The notes under the pieces: generated by a model
What the model saw: only the letters and a program-made list of their open reading frames with translations
Databases searched by the model: none
What the model was told of the DNA's origin: nothing
Shown: piece after piece, positions 1 to 8,222 of the stretch
Layout of the letters: each line of letters begins with the position of its first letter
How positions within the stretch are numbered: the stretch's first letter is position 1
Program-made: the position numbers and the translations under genes
From: Desulfobacca acetoxidans
GTDB lineage: Bacteria; Desulfobacterota; Desulfobaccia; Desulfobaccales; 0-14-0-80-60-11
DNA: 50,104 nt
Direction: 5' to 3'
NCBI GenBank assembly: GCA_020722205.1
Contig: DYLF01000001.1
Span: forward strand, 53,488 to 103,591

Positions 1-682
1 TGGCCACGTCTTCCCGGTTGTATTGCAGGAGTAACTCCAGAGACGACCAGTCGCCCCGTTGATAACGCTCCCATAACAGCACGGCATGGTAACCATGCAA
101 GCCCTCCACTGCAGGGGGCCGCTGGATGCCGAAACACGACTCAATTTTTTTGAGCCCCCCTTTGAAACCCAAGCGGGCCAGGATAAAACGCAGATCCAGG
201 TGCACGGGCGGCACCTTTAGCCCTGGGAAATAAGCCTTCAGGACTGGCAGGTCAAACTGGGTGCCGTTATAAGTGACCACCAGATCATAAGCCGCCAGGA
301 CTTCAGGGAAATCCTGCAAGTTACGACCTTGCCGAAACTGTCGCAGGTTTACCCCGTCGGACAGGCCCACCACGGTGATTAACAGGTTGGGCCAGGAGGA
401 GCCGTAGGTCTCGATATCCAGAAAAGCCGCCCGCCTTTTAAATTGCTGGAAAAGTCGCCACTGTTCCCGACCGGGAAGGCGGGTGCCGAAATAGGCAATG
501 TCGTTGAGATGGTCCAAGGATTCCTGCAAGCCCGCCTTCAGCTCCTCGAGACGTGACCGACTGACGCCAGGCACCCGGAGGGCGGCCAGCAAATCCTCCC
601 AGGTAGCCAGGCCAAGTCGCCAGAAGTAGGCCTCCGTCCGCAAAGCCACACCGGGCAGATGGATAAAGGTCTGTTTCAGCAT
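1..682 (-). CDS. YprB-like RNase H-fold nuclease (partial)
   Basis: This minus-strand gene runs off the left edge, so its C-terminus is missing. The first 60 or so residues (MLKQTFIHLPGVALRTEAYFW onward in part) resemble the helical N-terminus of YprB-like proteins. The exonuclease fold follows: AFLDIETYG supplies the first DxE pair, VTYNGTQFDLPVL the second acidic motif, and YNREDVA at the edge the last conserved aspartate. The family (RNase_H_2, DEDD-type) is predicted to be a metal-dependent 3'-5' nuclease; its natural substrate is unknown. I chose the ATG at 682 because GGAG precedes it and the family begins this way; the frame is open further upstream to a stop near 748, with only TTG/CTG-type alternatives. 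It follows the protoglobin gene on the same strand and may share its transcript. Confidence 0.8.
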   Translation of the reverse strand, partial: MLKQTFIHLPGVALRTEAYFWRLGLATWEDLLAALRVPGVSRSRLEELKAGLQESLDHLNDIAYFGTRLPGREQWRLFQQFKRRAAFLDIETYGSSWPNLLITVVGLSDGVNLRQFRQGRNLQDFPEVLAAYDLVVTYNGTQFDLPVLKAYFPGLKVPPVHLDLRFILARLGFKGGLKKIESCFGIQRPPAVEGLHGYHAVLLWERYQRGDWSSLELLLQYNREDVA

Positions 683-745
683 CTCCGCTCCGGTTTTCTG
701 TAGCTCGCTCAAAGTCTCCAGGAACAAACCTGGGTCTTTGGAAAG

Positions 746-1336
746 TTAATAATCACCCTCCTTAACGTATGGATAACACCACAGAGCCACCTGGAGCACT
801 ACAGATTTGAACCAGGCCTGAAACATCCGTTCCACTTCTTCAGGGCTGTGGCCCTTGTTGGCCAAAAAGGGTTTGATGGTATCGGTGATGGGATAAATAA
901 AGGCCACCAGGTAACGCAAAGGAATGTGCGGCACGGAAACCACCTTGTCAGTTTGGTTCTTTTTGGTGCGGTGGTGCCTCAAACCAATTTCCTGCTGATA
1001 ATTAAGCCAGTCCTGATCATAGGGCCGGTTGCAGGTGTCCAGAATCCATTGGGAGAAACGGCGCCGGACGGCGGTGAGATAATCCAGATCAGTCTGGCCG
1101 TCCAGCCGATTGAAGTAATGCAGCAGGAAGGGCTGAGACATGACATGGCCATACCAGACGTCTAAAATCTCTGACAATTGCTCCGCCAGAACCTCTCCGG
1201 CCAGTCGCAAATATTTTTCGTCCTCCTGGTCAAACATGACCGATTTCTTAAGTAAGTCAAAACATCCCCGGGAAACCGGAGAGACACCCACCGCCGCCGA
1301 GCCATAAGTGTAACCGGGAATTTCCTTGGAACTCAT
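746..1336 (-). CDS. Protoglobin domain protein
   Basis: The product is a 196-residue single-domain protein of the protoglobin family (sensor-globin superfamily), which binds heme and gases such as O2, CO or NO. The N-terminal stretch IPGYTYG..AVGVSPVS, the segment EDEKYLRLAGEVL and the central WYGHV are typical of bacterial protoglobins. The histidine pair in GLRHHRTKKNQ lies where the proximal heme ligand is expected. There is no output domain (no GGDEF, HAMP or kinase), so it is a stand-alone globin, perhaps for gas binding or nitrosative protection in an anaerobe; that role is inferred. GGAGG lies a few bases before the ATG, within a small inverted repeat. The YprB-like gene lies 63 bases downstream on the same strand. 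Confidence 0.88.
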   Translation of the reverse strand: MSSKEIPGYTYGSAAVGVSPVSRGCFDLLKKSVMFDQEDEKYLRLAGEVLAEQLSEILDVWYGHVMSQPFLLHYFNRLDGQTDLDYLTAVRRRFSQWILDTCNRPYDQDWLNYQQEIGLRHHRTKKNQTDKVVSVPHIPLRYLVAFIYPITDTIKPFLANKGHSPEEVERMFQAWFKSVVLQVALWCYPYVKEGDY

Positions 1337-1350
1337 GAAAGCCTCCTTTC
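1337..1350 (-). promoter_or_regulatory. Shine-Dalgarno in a hairpin loop before protoglobin
   Basis: On the minus strand the 14 bases directly before the protoglobin ATG read GAAAGGAGGCTTTC. This is a perfect 5-bp inverted repeat (GAAAG/CTTTC) with GAGG, the core of the ribosome binding site, in the loop. The stem is weak, so it may only modestly tune translation, or it may be coincidence. Confidence 0.35.
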
Positions 1351-1465
1351 ATATGTGGTACATGATCCAGAATCGCAGTCCTTGGGTAGTCTCTTGCGAA
1401 TCATTGCTCCTGAGATGTTGAACGTTCTTATGAACTTTTTTTATATGTTACCACACTCTCCGCGG

Positions 1466-1494
1466 AGGCGGCAAAAAGACTCCGAGTGCCGCCT
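1466..1494 (-). terminator. Hairpin after the ABC permease gene
   Basis: An 8-bp perfect stem (AGGCGGCA at 1466-1473 with TGCCGCCT at 1487-1494, 13-base loop) begins 7 bases after the permease stop codon. On the minus strand no T-run follows directly, so it is at best an imperfect intrinsic terminator or a 3'-end-protecting hairpin. Confidence 0.4.
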
Positions 1495-1500
1495 GATAGA

Positions 1501-4059
1501 CTATTCTTCTTTCAAGATCGCGGCCAGGTGGGATTGCAAAGCCCGCCAAGCCGGGTAGGCGCCGGCGGCCAGTCCCAGAAGCGTGACCAGAACCAGGGTC
1601 TGCCAGTAGATGCCAGGTGTAAAGTACAATCGCACAGTCCACCCGAAGGCCTGTTTATTAATGATAAAGATCAACAGCAAAGACAGGAGCGACCCCGACA
1701 GTGCGCCCAGGACGAAACTCAAGAGGCTCGCCAGGCCCGACTCCACCAGCACCATACCCAGGATGCGGCGGCGGGAGGTGCCGATGGCCTGGAGCAAGGC
1801 CAAGTCCCGCTCCCGTTCCATAATGAGCACCAAAAAAGTCGTAATAATGCCAAAGACGGCTACTACAATGGCCACTCCCTCCAAGGCGTAGGTCAGGGCG
1901 AAGGTGTCATCGAAAATTTTCAAAATGCCGGCCCTTAGATCAGCATGTGACAGCGTCAGCAAATGATAGCGCTGGCCATACCTGTGCTGCAGCTTGGCCT
2001 GGACTTCCTTGACCCTGCTGGGGTCTTTCAGGTATAGCCGCACCGCATTCAGGTGTCGATCCTGCCAGAACTGCCGAAACAGGGTGATGTCCATCCAGAC
2101 GCTGGGGCCGTCAGTGCGATAATCATAAAAAATACCGGCGATGGTGAGGCGTTGGGGGCCGCTGGGGGTTGGGAGAATGAGGAGGTCTCCCTCCCGATAA
2201 CCGAAAATTTCCGCCAACGGTTCGGAAACCATCACCTGACCCCGGGAGCGAGCCTTGAGCATCAATTCCTGTCCCTCCCCCTGTCTGAACCACAGACTCC
2301 CATGTCGGGCCAGAACTTCAAAACTGCCGCCGATTACCAGGATAAAGCGGTCCCTGAAGGGAATGCGCACACAGCGGTAGAAGTAGATGTCGCTGATCTG
2401 GGGATCGGCCTGGAGTTCAGGTATTACCTCGGATGGCAGGAAACGATCATAGGCCGCGGTGGAAAAAACCGCCGGCCCGAAAAAGATGTCGCCGCTGATG
2501 GCGCGGCTCACCCAGTCGTCCACCGTTCGGCGGAAGGAGCCGATCATCACCGCCACAGCAATAAGCATGCCCAAGGCGCAGCCCAGGGCGGCAATGCTCA
2601 CGGCGCTGCGGCTGAGCGAGCCAGCCAGATAGCGGCAGCCCAACTCCCCACTGACCCCCCACAATCGGCGGCCCCAGGGGGCCAGGGTGCGTCCCCACCA
2701 TTTCACCGCTGCCGGAGTCAACAGGGCAAAGGACAACAAAATGAGAAAGGCGGCGGCAAAACCCGGATACGGCGGAGAATTGCCGATCTTCACGCTGGCC
2801 AGCATGCCGGCCAACATCAGGGCCCCCAAGCCGAACCAGAAAAATTGTCCCACCTTGTTTGCTAATCGCTCTTCCAGGTCTTCCCGATACCACACGGCCC
2901 GCACCGGCGTGCGGGCTGCTTCCCGGGCCGGCAGCCAAGCCGCCACCAGGGTGGCGCCGATGGCCAGTACCCAGGCCTTCACCAACAAAGGGGTCTGGAT
3001 AAAAAGGTCAGTGGCCGCCACCGGGGTGTAAAGAGAGGACATGGTCTGCGTCATGACGCCCAAGGCGTTTTTGGCCAAGAAGACCCCCAAGAAGAGACCT
3101 AGCAAACCGCCCGCCAACCCGTTCACCACCCCTTCAGCCAAGAAAATGACCAGGACTTGGCCCGGCGTCATCCCCAAGGTGCGACACAAACCGATCTCCC
3201 GACGCCGTCTGACCACCGATAAAGTGACGGATTGGTAAATCAGGAACATGCCGACAAACAAGGCGATGCCGCTCAGGACCGAGAGATTGAGACGATAGGC
3301 GGCCACCAGACCCTCCATCTGCAGGCCTTGGGAACCGGGCTGCACCAAATCCACCCCCGGCGGCAACTGAGCCGCCAATTTCTCAGCCACCCCTGGTGAC
3401 TTGCTTTTGAGGAGGAGATCGATGTAATCAATCTGCCCCAGTTTGCCCAACAACTCCTGAGCATGCGCCAGATCCATGAGAAGGACTGAACCGTCCAGAG
3501 GATAAAGCCCGTGAGAAGAGCGAAAAAGCCCGACCACTGTGAGAACTCGGCGGGAAGATCCCACCATTACCGGCAAAGTGTCCCCCGGCTTGACACTCAG
3601 GCGCTGGGCCAGGGGTTCACTCATCAGGACGCCGTCCGGCCGGGTAAGAAAGTCCTCCCACACCCGGGCGCCAACCTGCCCGGCGGATAAAAATTCATAA
3701 GACCTGAAGGGCAGTTCCGAAAAAGGGTCAAGGCCCAGAAGCAGCACCGGCCCCTGGTGTGGGTCGGATAAATCGAGGATACTTTCTATCACCGGCGCTG
3801 CCGCTTTGACCTCCGACGCCTGCCGGACCCTGGTAAAAAGAAAGTCCGCCAGAGGCGCCCCTGGACTCATCAGCCGCCATTCCGCTTTGCCCGCCACCGC
3901 ACTGACGCCGTCCTGGAAACTTCGCAAGGCGCTGACCGCAGCCAGCGATATGCTCAAATAAACCGCAGTGCCCAGAGCGATGCCCAACAGACCCAAGAGG
4001 GAACGACCGGGGTGCTCCCATAAGTGTTTGGTGGAAAGCCGGAACAGCCAAGCCCTCAT
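1501..4059 (-). CDS. FtsX-family ABC transporter permease (YbbP-like)
   Basis: An 852-residue inner-membrane protein with two FtsX-type permease units. A first transmembrane helix near residue 20 (LLGLLGIALGTAVYLSIS) is followed by a large periplasmic domain, three helices around 260-380, another helix pair near 410-450, a second periplasmic domain, and three C-terminal helices from about 730. This doubled architecture and length match YbbP-like permeases and distinguish it from the single-unit LolC/E or MacB types. These mechanotransmission transporters move or extract lipids, lipoproteins or peptides without a classical channel; the cargo here cannot be told. The gene overlaps the upstream ATPase gene by the four bases ATGA (4056-4059), which indicates translational coupling and one complex. 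Confidence 0.88.
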   Translation of the reverse strand: MRAWLFRLSTKHLWEHPGRSLLGLLGIALGTAVYLSISLAAVSALRSFQDGVSAVAGKAEWRLMSPGAPLADFLFTRVRQASEVKAAAPVIESILDLSDPHQGPVLLLGLDPFSELPFRSYEFLSAGQVGARVWEDFLTRPDGVLMSEPLAQRLSVKPGDTLPVMVGSSRRVLTVVGLFRSSHGLYPLDGSVLLMDLAHAQELLGKLGQIDYIDLLLKSKSPGVAEKLAAQLPPGVDLVQPGSQGLQMEGLVAAYRLNLSVLSGIALFVGMFLIYQSVTLSVVRRRREIGLCRTLGMTPGQVLVIFLAEGVVNGLAGGLLGLFLGVFLAKNALGVMTQTMSSLYTPVAATDLFIQTPLLVKAWVLAIGATLVAAWLPAREAARTPVRAVWYREDLEERLANKVGQFFWFGLGALMLAGMLASVKIGNSPPYPGFAAAFLILLSFALLTPAAVKWWGRTLAPWGRRLWGVSGELGCRYLAGSLSRSAVSIAALGCALGMLIAVAVMIGSFRRTVDDWVSRAISGDIFFGPAVFSTAAYDRFLPSEVIPELQADPQISDIYFYRCVRIPFRDRFILVIGGSFEVLARHGSLWFRQGEGQELMLKARSRGQVMVSEPLAEIFGYREGDLLILPTPSGPQRLTIAGIFYDYRTDGPSVWMDITLFRQFWQDRHLNAVRLYLKDPSRVKEVQAKLQHRYGQRYHLLTLSHADLRAGILKIFDDTFALTYALEGVAIVVAVFGIITTFLVLIMERERDLALLQAIGTSRRRILGMVLVESGLASLLSFVLGALSGSLLSLLLIFIINKQAFGWTVRLYFTPGIYWQTLVLVTLLGLAAGAYPAWRALQSHLAAILKEE

Positions 4060-4721
4060 GGTTGGATCTGACCGTCATGCAAACGGAGCACCCGCCCGGC
4101 ATGGGCAGCCGCCTCCGGGGCATGGGTAACTATGATAACGGTGTGCCGGTGATGCTGATGCAGATGGGCGAAAAGTTCCAGAATCCCCGCACCGGTGCCC
4201 GAGTCCAGGTTGCCGGTGGGCTCGTCGGCCAAAATCACCGCCGGACGGTTGATCAGAGCCCGAGCAATGGCAGCCCGCTGCATCTCCCCTCCGGAGACCT
4301 GGTGGGGCTTATGCTGGCGCCGGTCACTCAGCCCCACCTCAGCCAGCCATTGTCGGGCCTCATCACGGGCCTGGTGAAAGGACGCCCCCTGGAGTACCCT
4401 GGGCAAGGCCACGTTTTCCTCCAATGTCAAAAGGGGCAAAAGATTGAAGGTCTGAAAGACCACCCCCACCAAATCTCGCCGGAAGAGAGTCAGTTCAACT
4501 TCCGAGAGTCTGCTTAAATCGCGGCCGGCCACCACAATCTGACCGGCGGAAGGCGGCTCCAGACCGCCTATCAGGTGCAGCAGGGTGCTTTTTCCACAGC
4601 CACTCTTACCGGTGATGGCCAGAAATTCCCCGCTCTCGATAACGAGGTTGACACCCCGCAGGGCGTGGATGGCTACCGCCCCCCGCTGATAGGTTTTGCT
4701 CACTTCCCGCAGGACTATCAT
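4056..4721 (-). CDS. ABC transporter ATP-binding protein (LolD/YbbA-like)
   Basis: A 221-residue ABC ATPase of the MacB/LolD/FtsE class that would power the adjoining FtsX-type permease. Visible motifs are Walker [10 protein letters not shown] (about residues 38-46), the Q-loop region VFQTFNLLP, the signature [15 protein letters not shown], Walker [14 protein letters not shown] and the switch histidine in [14 protein letters not shown]. The PTGNLDS form of Walker B is typical of this class. AAGGA lies shortly before the ATG. The 3' end overlaps the permease start by ATGA. The pair is transcribed away from the yjbQ gene across a roughly 520-base spacer that should hold its promoter. Confidence 0.9.
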   Translation of the reverse strand: MIVLREVSKTYQRGAVAIHALRGVNLVIESGEFLAITGKSGCGKSTLLHLIGGLEPPSAGQIVVAGRDLSRLSEVELTLFRRDLVGVVFQTFNLLPLLTLEENVALPRVLQGASFHQARDEARQWLAEVGLSDRRQHKPHQVSGGEMQRAAIARALINRPAVILADEPTGNLDSGTGAGILELFAHLHQHHRHTVIIVTHAPEAAAHAGRVLRLHDGQIQP

Positions 4722-5245
4722 GATTCCTTGACAATTTAATAGTTTCGCTCAGAGAAGGCAAACGATGGCAACTCTTATTCTACAGAAGGCATCATCAGAG
4801 GGCCATTGTCTCCTGCCCTCTCCCCCCAAGCTCTATCATGAGACTTAATAGGAAAATAAGAAGTTAAAAAAGCTTTATATCACGCTATATTGCGCTATAT
4901 CCCGCTATCTTCCGCTATGTTCGACCTTAAGGCCCCTCAGGTAAACTCAGCTGCGAGTGTCAAAATAGACAACTATTTATAATTACAGATATTAATAAAT
5001 ATCATGGTCCCTTTGCAAAAATTTTTTCATTTCGATTCGGATGCACGCCTCCTGCTAGTTAACCTTAGTACCTGAAATCCGGTCAGCATTCCAGGACAGA
5101 TGCAACAGTTGTTACTCGGGGAAAAGGGCAGCCAGAGGTTATGGCAGACAATGGCGGCGGAGCAATGGCTATCACCCCCTGCTTGTCTTTTGTCCAAGAA
5201 AAAGGTAAACACAATATCATTAGTTTGATGTGGGGTCTGCAGGCA
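4722..5245. other. Divergent intergenic spacer
   Basis: This 524-base spacer separates the minus-strand ABC genes from plus-strand yjbQ. It is AT-rich from about 4840 to 5040, unlike the flanking genes. It holds the 10-base tandem repeat listed separately and a small palindrome (GATATT AATA AATATC, 4989-5004). A frame open from 5141 extends the yjbQ product by 35 residues but those residues do not look like the family. No convincing independent gene was seen. Confidence 0.5.
4871..4920. repeat. 10-base tandem repeat, core CGCTATAT
   Basis: Four consecutive 10-base units (4881-4890, 4891-4900, 4901-4910, 4911-4920) share the core CGCTAT at identical register, and a fifth weaker unit (4871-4880) ends in TTATAT. 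The period is close to one DNA helical turn, so the cores would lie on one face of the helix. It lies in the spacer between the divergent ABC operon and yjbQ. Confidence 0.75.
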
Positions 5246-5662
5246 ATGAAGAGCTATCGCAAGGAATTGTGGTTTAATGTGCCCGGCCGCCGGGCCTTTA
5301 TCAACATCACCCCCCAGGTGGAGCAGTGCCTCAGGGAAAGCGGCATTCAAGAAGGTTTGGTGCTTTGTAACGCCATGCATATTACGGCAAGTGTCTTTAT
5401 CAATGACGATGAATCCGGCTTGCATCATGATTACGAAGTATGGCTGGAAAAACTGGCCCCGCATGCCCCGGTATCCCAGTATCGCCATAACGTCGGTGAA
5501 GATAACGCCGACGCCCATATGAAGCGGCAAATCATGGGACGCGAAGTGGTGGTGGCCATCACCGGCGGCAAGCTGGACTTCGGGCCCTGGGAACAGATTT
5601 TCTACGGTGAATTCGACGGCGGCCGCCAGAAACGAGTATTGGTGAAAATAATTGGGGAATAA
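5246..5662 (+). CDS. yjbQ: YjbQ family protein (UPF0047)
   Basis: A 138-residue protein of the YjbQ/UPF0047 family, which has been reported to have weak thiamine-phosphate synthase activity; its main role is unsettled. Family signatures are [15 protein letters not shown] near the N-terminus, the [19 protein letters not shown] segment, [18 protein letters not shown] with its conserved aspartates and histidine, and the C-terminal [14 protein letters not shown]. The frame is open from 5141, but the 35 extra residues are unlike the family, so I place the start at the ATG at 5246 (MKSYRKEL); the preceding AGG is a weak ribosome site. It is followed by a hairpin-rich 70-base gap and an unrecognised gene on the same strand. 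Confidence 0.88.
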   Translation: MKSYRKELWFNVPGRRAFINITPQVEQCLRESGIQEGLVLCNAMHITASVFINDDESGLHHDYEVWLEKLAPHAPVSQYRHNVGEDNADAHMKRQIMGREVVVAITGGKLDFGPWEQIFYGEFDGGRQKRVLVKIIGE

Positions 5663-5731
5663 AACTCATGGTCAGGGGCGATTTAATCGCCGCCGAGGGC
5701 GCCGGCGCCACCTATTCGGTTGAGACTTCTT

Positions 5732-6682
5732 ATGAATAAAAACTGGCAATTGGCAGCTTTTCCCCTGATCCTGCCCTGGCGCTCGGAATTCTGGACCCTG
5801 CCTCTTTATTTTCCCGATTTGAAGGTGGGAGTGATTCTGGACTGGCCGTCAGAGCTCCCCTACCAGGGTATGCCTCTGCCGCCTGCCGCCGCCGCGGACG
5901 GCCGGGAAATCAGAAACTACCGGCCAGGAGAGCTTCAACAATGGAAGGCCTTCGAGGACTTTCAGGCATCCCGGGAAGACACTGCCGACATAATCCGCCA
6001 GCTGCGGGGCGAGCCTTTGGAACCCCACCCCACCTCCCTCATTTCCGGCGACCCTTGGACGCTGGCTTGGCAATTGGAGAAGATGCAGGCCGACCAGGAA
6101 GCTCAGATGGTGTTGGTGGATCAGGGCCAGCAATGGCTGACGGACATGCTGACCCCCGAGTCCTGGGAGCCTCGCCTTGATTTTGGGACGGTGCCAGGTC
6201 TGAAAGAGATAATAGACCCTGAGTTGGCCCGGCTGCGGGTTCTCTTGTGGCAGCGGGTACTGAAGCCACAGTTGACGCCTCCCTGGGCGGTCTTCCTCTT
6301 GGGTCGCACTGCACGGGCGGTTTTTGCCGCCCTCCTGGAGCCAGCCGAGCGGCGAGAGCCAGACAGGGTGCGGCTGGTTTTCCCGGGCTGTCGGAGCGCC
6401 GCCGAATGGCAGGCGGTGCAGGAGCGCGGCGGCAGTTCCGCCTGGCTGGCGGGATTTACTGCCCGCCTGTCCGCCTGCCTGGGGGCCGCCGCGGATTTTT
6501 CTGCCCTGCAACGACGGGCTCAGGACCTGAGCGCCTGGCTGGCTGAGACGGTGGTCAAATATTGGCCGCCAGAAGCAAGATGGAAATGGGAGATGGAAAT
6601 TTGGGCCGGCAGTCAGACAACGGATGAGGGAAGACCTGTGCTTTGCTGGCTGGGCGCCGGAGCAGATATCCTCCCCGGCTAG
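5732..6682 (+). CDS. Hypothetical protein, unrecognised
   Basis: A 316-residue, tryptophan- and proline-rich soluble protein with no signal peptide, membrane helix or motif that I recognise. It begins MNKNWQLAAFPLILPWRSEF and alternates hydrophobic segments with charged helices; the middle (about 130-160) has a short segment MVLVDQGQQWL. A TTG at 5720 in the same frame is an alternative start, four codons upstream. It is oriented away from yjbQ's start and ends tail to tail with the GTPase gene, sharing the palindrome CTAG so that both genes use TAG as stop within four bases (6679-6682). Codon use and GC content match the neighbours, so it is likely a real lineage-specific gene. Confidence 0.65.
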   Translation: MNKNWQLAAFPLILPWRSEFWTLPLYFPDLKVGVILDWPSELPYQGMPLPPAAAADGREIRNYRPGELQQWKAFEDFQASREDTADIIRQLRGEPLEPHPTSLISGDPWTLAWQLEKMQADQEAQMVLVDQGQQWLTDMLTPESWEPRLDFGTVPGLKEIIDPELARLRVLLWQRVLKPQLTPPWAVFLLGRTARAVFAALLEPAERREPDRVRLVFPGCRSAAEWQAVQERGGSSAWLAGFTARLSACLGAAADFSALQRRAQDLSAWLAETVVKYWPPEARWKWEMEIWAGSQTTDEGRPVLCWLGAGADILPG

Positions 6683-7662
6683 CCGTGAATCTCCACCACA
6701 TCTCCTTCCTGTAAAGGATAATCCCTGGTGACCCTCTGCCCTTCAAAGGTCTTTTGGCCCCAGACCCGGGCAAACTTGAAGTTGCGCGACAGGTCATGAT
6801 GAATACGTTCGGCCAATTCCAGGACGGTGGTCCGGCGCGGCACTACAAAGGGTGCTTTGAAGTTCGCCGCTTTTCCCGGCGCCCGGGTGTAAACCCGCAC
6901 CATCCCCAGAATTTGGAAGAGCGCCGCCCTTAAGGGGGCCAAGCCTTGCCCTTGCAGGGCGGAGACGGCCAGCCGGGGATAATTTGACGGCAAAACATCC
7001 AAGTAAAGGGCCAAATCCTCTGGCTCCGGCAAGAGATCGGCCTGGTTGAGGATGAGTAGGGTAGGGCGAACGGTGAGATTAGAGGTTGGAGTTTCAGGGG
7101 GGTTACCTTCAGGGCATAGGTAATAGCGGGCCAGATTCTTACACAGTCTCTGCCAGGCAAGCCCAGGGTCTTCCGGCGGGGCCAAGACCACGGCCCAGGC
7201 ATCGGCCCGGCGTAGCAAGTCAGGAAACCAAGGTTCTAAATATTCTTCACCCACCGGCGGCGTGTCCACCAATTGGACCTGGACGTTTTCATAGCGCATC
7301 ATGCCGGCCAAGGGCAGGCGGGTGGTATAGGGATAGGGGGCGATCAGGGGTTGGGCCTTGGTGAGGGCCGCCAAGAGGGAGGATTTCCCTGTGTTGGGCG
7401 GGCCGAGGAGGGCTACCTGCCCCACCCCCTCCGGCTCAATCAGATAGACCGGGGCCCGCCGCCCCGGCCCCTTACGGGTCGCCCCCATCTCCCGGAGTTG
7501 CGCCAGACGCCGCCGGAGATCGGCCCGGAGCTTGTCCGTGCCCTTGTGCTTCGGCATAATGGCCATCATCTCCTCCAGGTACCTGAGCTTGTCGCTCACC
7601 GTCCTGGCTTCCCGGTAGCGCTTTTCCACCTCAAAATACTGCGGCGGCAGGTTGGCAGGCAC
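6679..7662 (-). CDS. TGS domain-containing GTPase (DRG/Obg-like)
   Basis: A 327-residue GTPase of the DRG-like branch of the Obg superfamily. After a helical N-terminus (about 1-65) comes the G domain: G1 LLGPPNTGKSSLL (about 84-96), G3-like VQLVDTPPVG and G4 LILNQADLL with the NQAD form of NKxD. The C-terminal ~75 residues, ending in DYPLQEGDVVEIHG, form a TGS domain, the beta-grasp RNA/nucleotide-binding module. The G3 motif lacks the glutamine/histidine pair of classical GTPases and reads DTPPVG. A ribosome- or RNA-linked role is inferred from the family. The start is GTG at 7662 with AGGA upstream. It is convergent with the preceding gene and lies downstream of rpoZ. Confidence 0.85.
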   Translation of the reverse strand: MPANLPPQYFEVEKRYREARTVSDKLRYLEEMMAIMPKHKGTDKLRADLRRRLAQLREMGATRKGPGRRAPVYLIEPEGVGQVALLGPPNTGKSSLLAALTKAQPLIAPYPYTTRLPLAGMMRYENVQVQLVDTPPVGEEYLEPWFPDLLRRADAWAVVLAPPEDPGLAWQRLCKNLARYYLCPEGNPPETPTSNLTVRPTLLILNQADLLPEPEDLALYLDVLPSNYPRLAVSALQGQGLAPLRAALFQILGMVRVYTRAPGKAANFKAPFVVPRRTTVLELAERIHHDLSRNFKFARVWGQKTFEGQRVTRDYPLQEGDVVEIHG

Positions 7663-7730
7663 GGTCTATCCTTGGCAAGGAGCGATCGACAATAGACTGG
7701 GGGCGGTAGGCTTGAGGAAATTAACCCCCT

Positions 7731-7758
7731 CCCCAATGCCCAATCCCTGATCCCTTTA
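7731..7758. repeat. Heptamer-register array, CCCCAAT type
   Basis: Four 7-base units in perfect register: CCCCAAT, GCCCAAT, CCCTGAT, CCCTTTA. It sits in the spacer between rpoZ and the TGS GTPase. One of about a dozen such intergenic arrays in the window. Confidence 0.65.
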
Positions 7759-7770
7759 GACCGCTGTGGC

Positions 7771-7980
7771 CTATTTCTCCGGCAAGGCCGAAAGAGGATG
7801 GCTGAGAACGATTTTCCCTTGGGCGATTTCTCTCAGGGCCACAACGATTTCCTTGTTATCCGCTTTCACCAGACAAGGCGCACCCCGATAAAACTGACGC
7901 ACCCGTTTGGCAGCCATGTGCACCAGGGCAAAGCGGTTGGGAACCTTCTTCAGGCAGTCTTCAATGGTGACGCGAGCCAA
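7771..7980 (-). CDS. rpoZ: DNA-directed RNA polymerase omega subunit
   Basis: A 69-residue omega subunit, which wraps the C-terminus of the beta-prime subunit and aids RNA polymerase assembly. The family pattern is clear: [28 protein letters not shown] followed (in parts) by [16 protein letters not shown]. The length is typical of deltaproteobacterial omegas. The start codon is TTG at 7980, supported by AGAGGTG a few bases upstream; no ATG fits. It is the last gene of a minus-strand group with the zinc-ribbon pseudogene, an unknown protein and a thioesterase. Confidence 0.93.
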   Translation of the reverse strand: MARVTIEDCLKKVPNRFALVHMAAKRVRQFYRGAPCLVKADNKEIVVALREIAQGKIVLSHPLSALPEK

Positions 7981-8011
7981 TTTTTACACCTCTCGAAAAA
8001 AATTTGTCGTT

Positions 8012-8218
8012 TTATGATTCAGTAGAACCTGTTTCCTGTTCCCAAGGCGACTTCGAAGACAAACTTCTCCTCTCACGCCGCCTCTGACGACGCTGGTCAA
8101 GCAAACGCCGGATTTCCTCCGGGGGGAATCGGTGGCCGCAACCCGGGCAGCCCACTTCCACCCCCTGTCAGGCGGTGGTGATCGTCACCTCAGCGCGCTG
8201 GCAATAAGGACACCGCAT
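8012..8218 (-). pseudogene. Small zinc-ribbon protein with in-frame TGA
   Basis: A 69-codon frame begins at ATG 8218, four bases after the stop of the upstream gene, and ends in TAA at 8012. It encodes a zinc ribbon, MRCPYCQRAEV then VEVGCPGCGHRFPPEE, with the two CxxC pairs intact, followed by an arginine-rich tail. Codon 17 (8168-8170) is TGA, in the linker between the CxxC pairs. Everything on both sides stays in one frame and remains family-like, so this is a single point nonsense change, a sequencing error, or a decoded TGA. A single change from GGA, CGA or TGG would explain it. Selenocysteine is unlikely because the position is not a ligand cysteine. It is 31 bases upstream of rpoZ. Confidence 0.7.
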
Positions 8219-8222
8219 GATC

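Noticed and set aside
8012-8218. Selenoprotein at the zinc-ribbon TGA
   Set aside because: The TGA is in the linker between the CxxC pairs, not at a redox cysteine, and I see no convincing SECIS-like stem directly after it. Kept only as a remote alternative.
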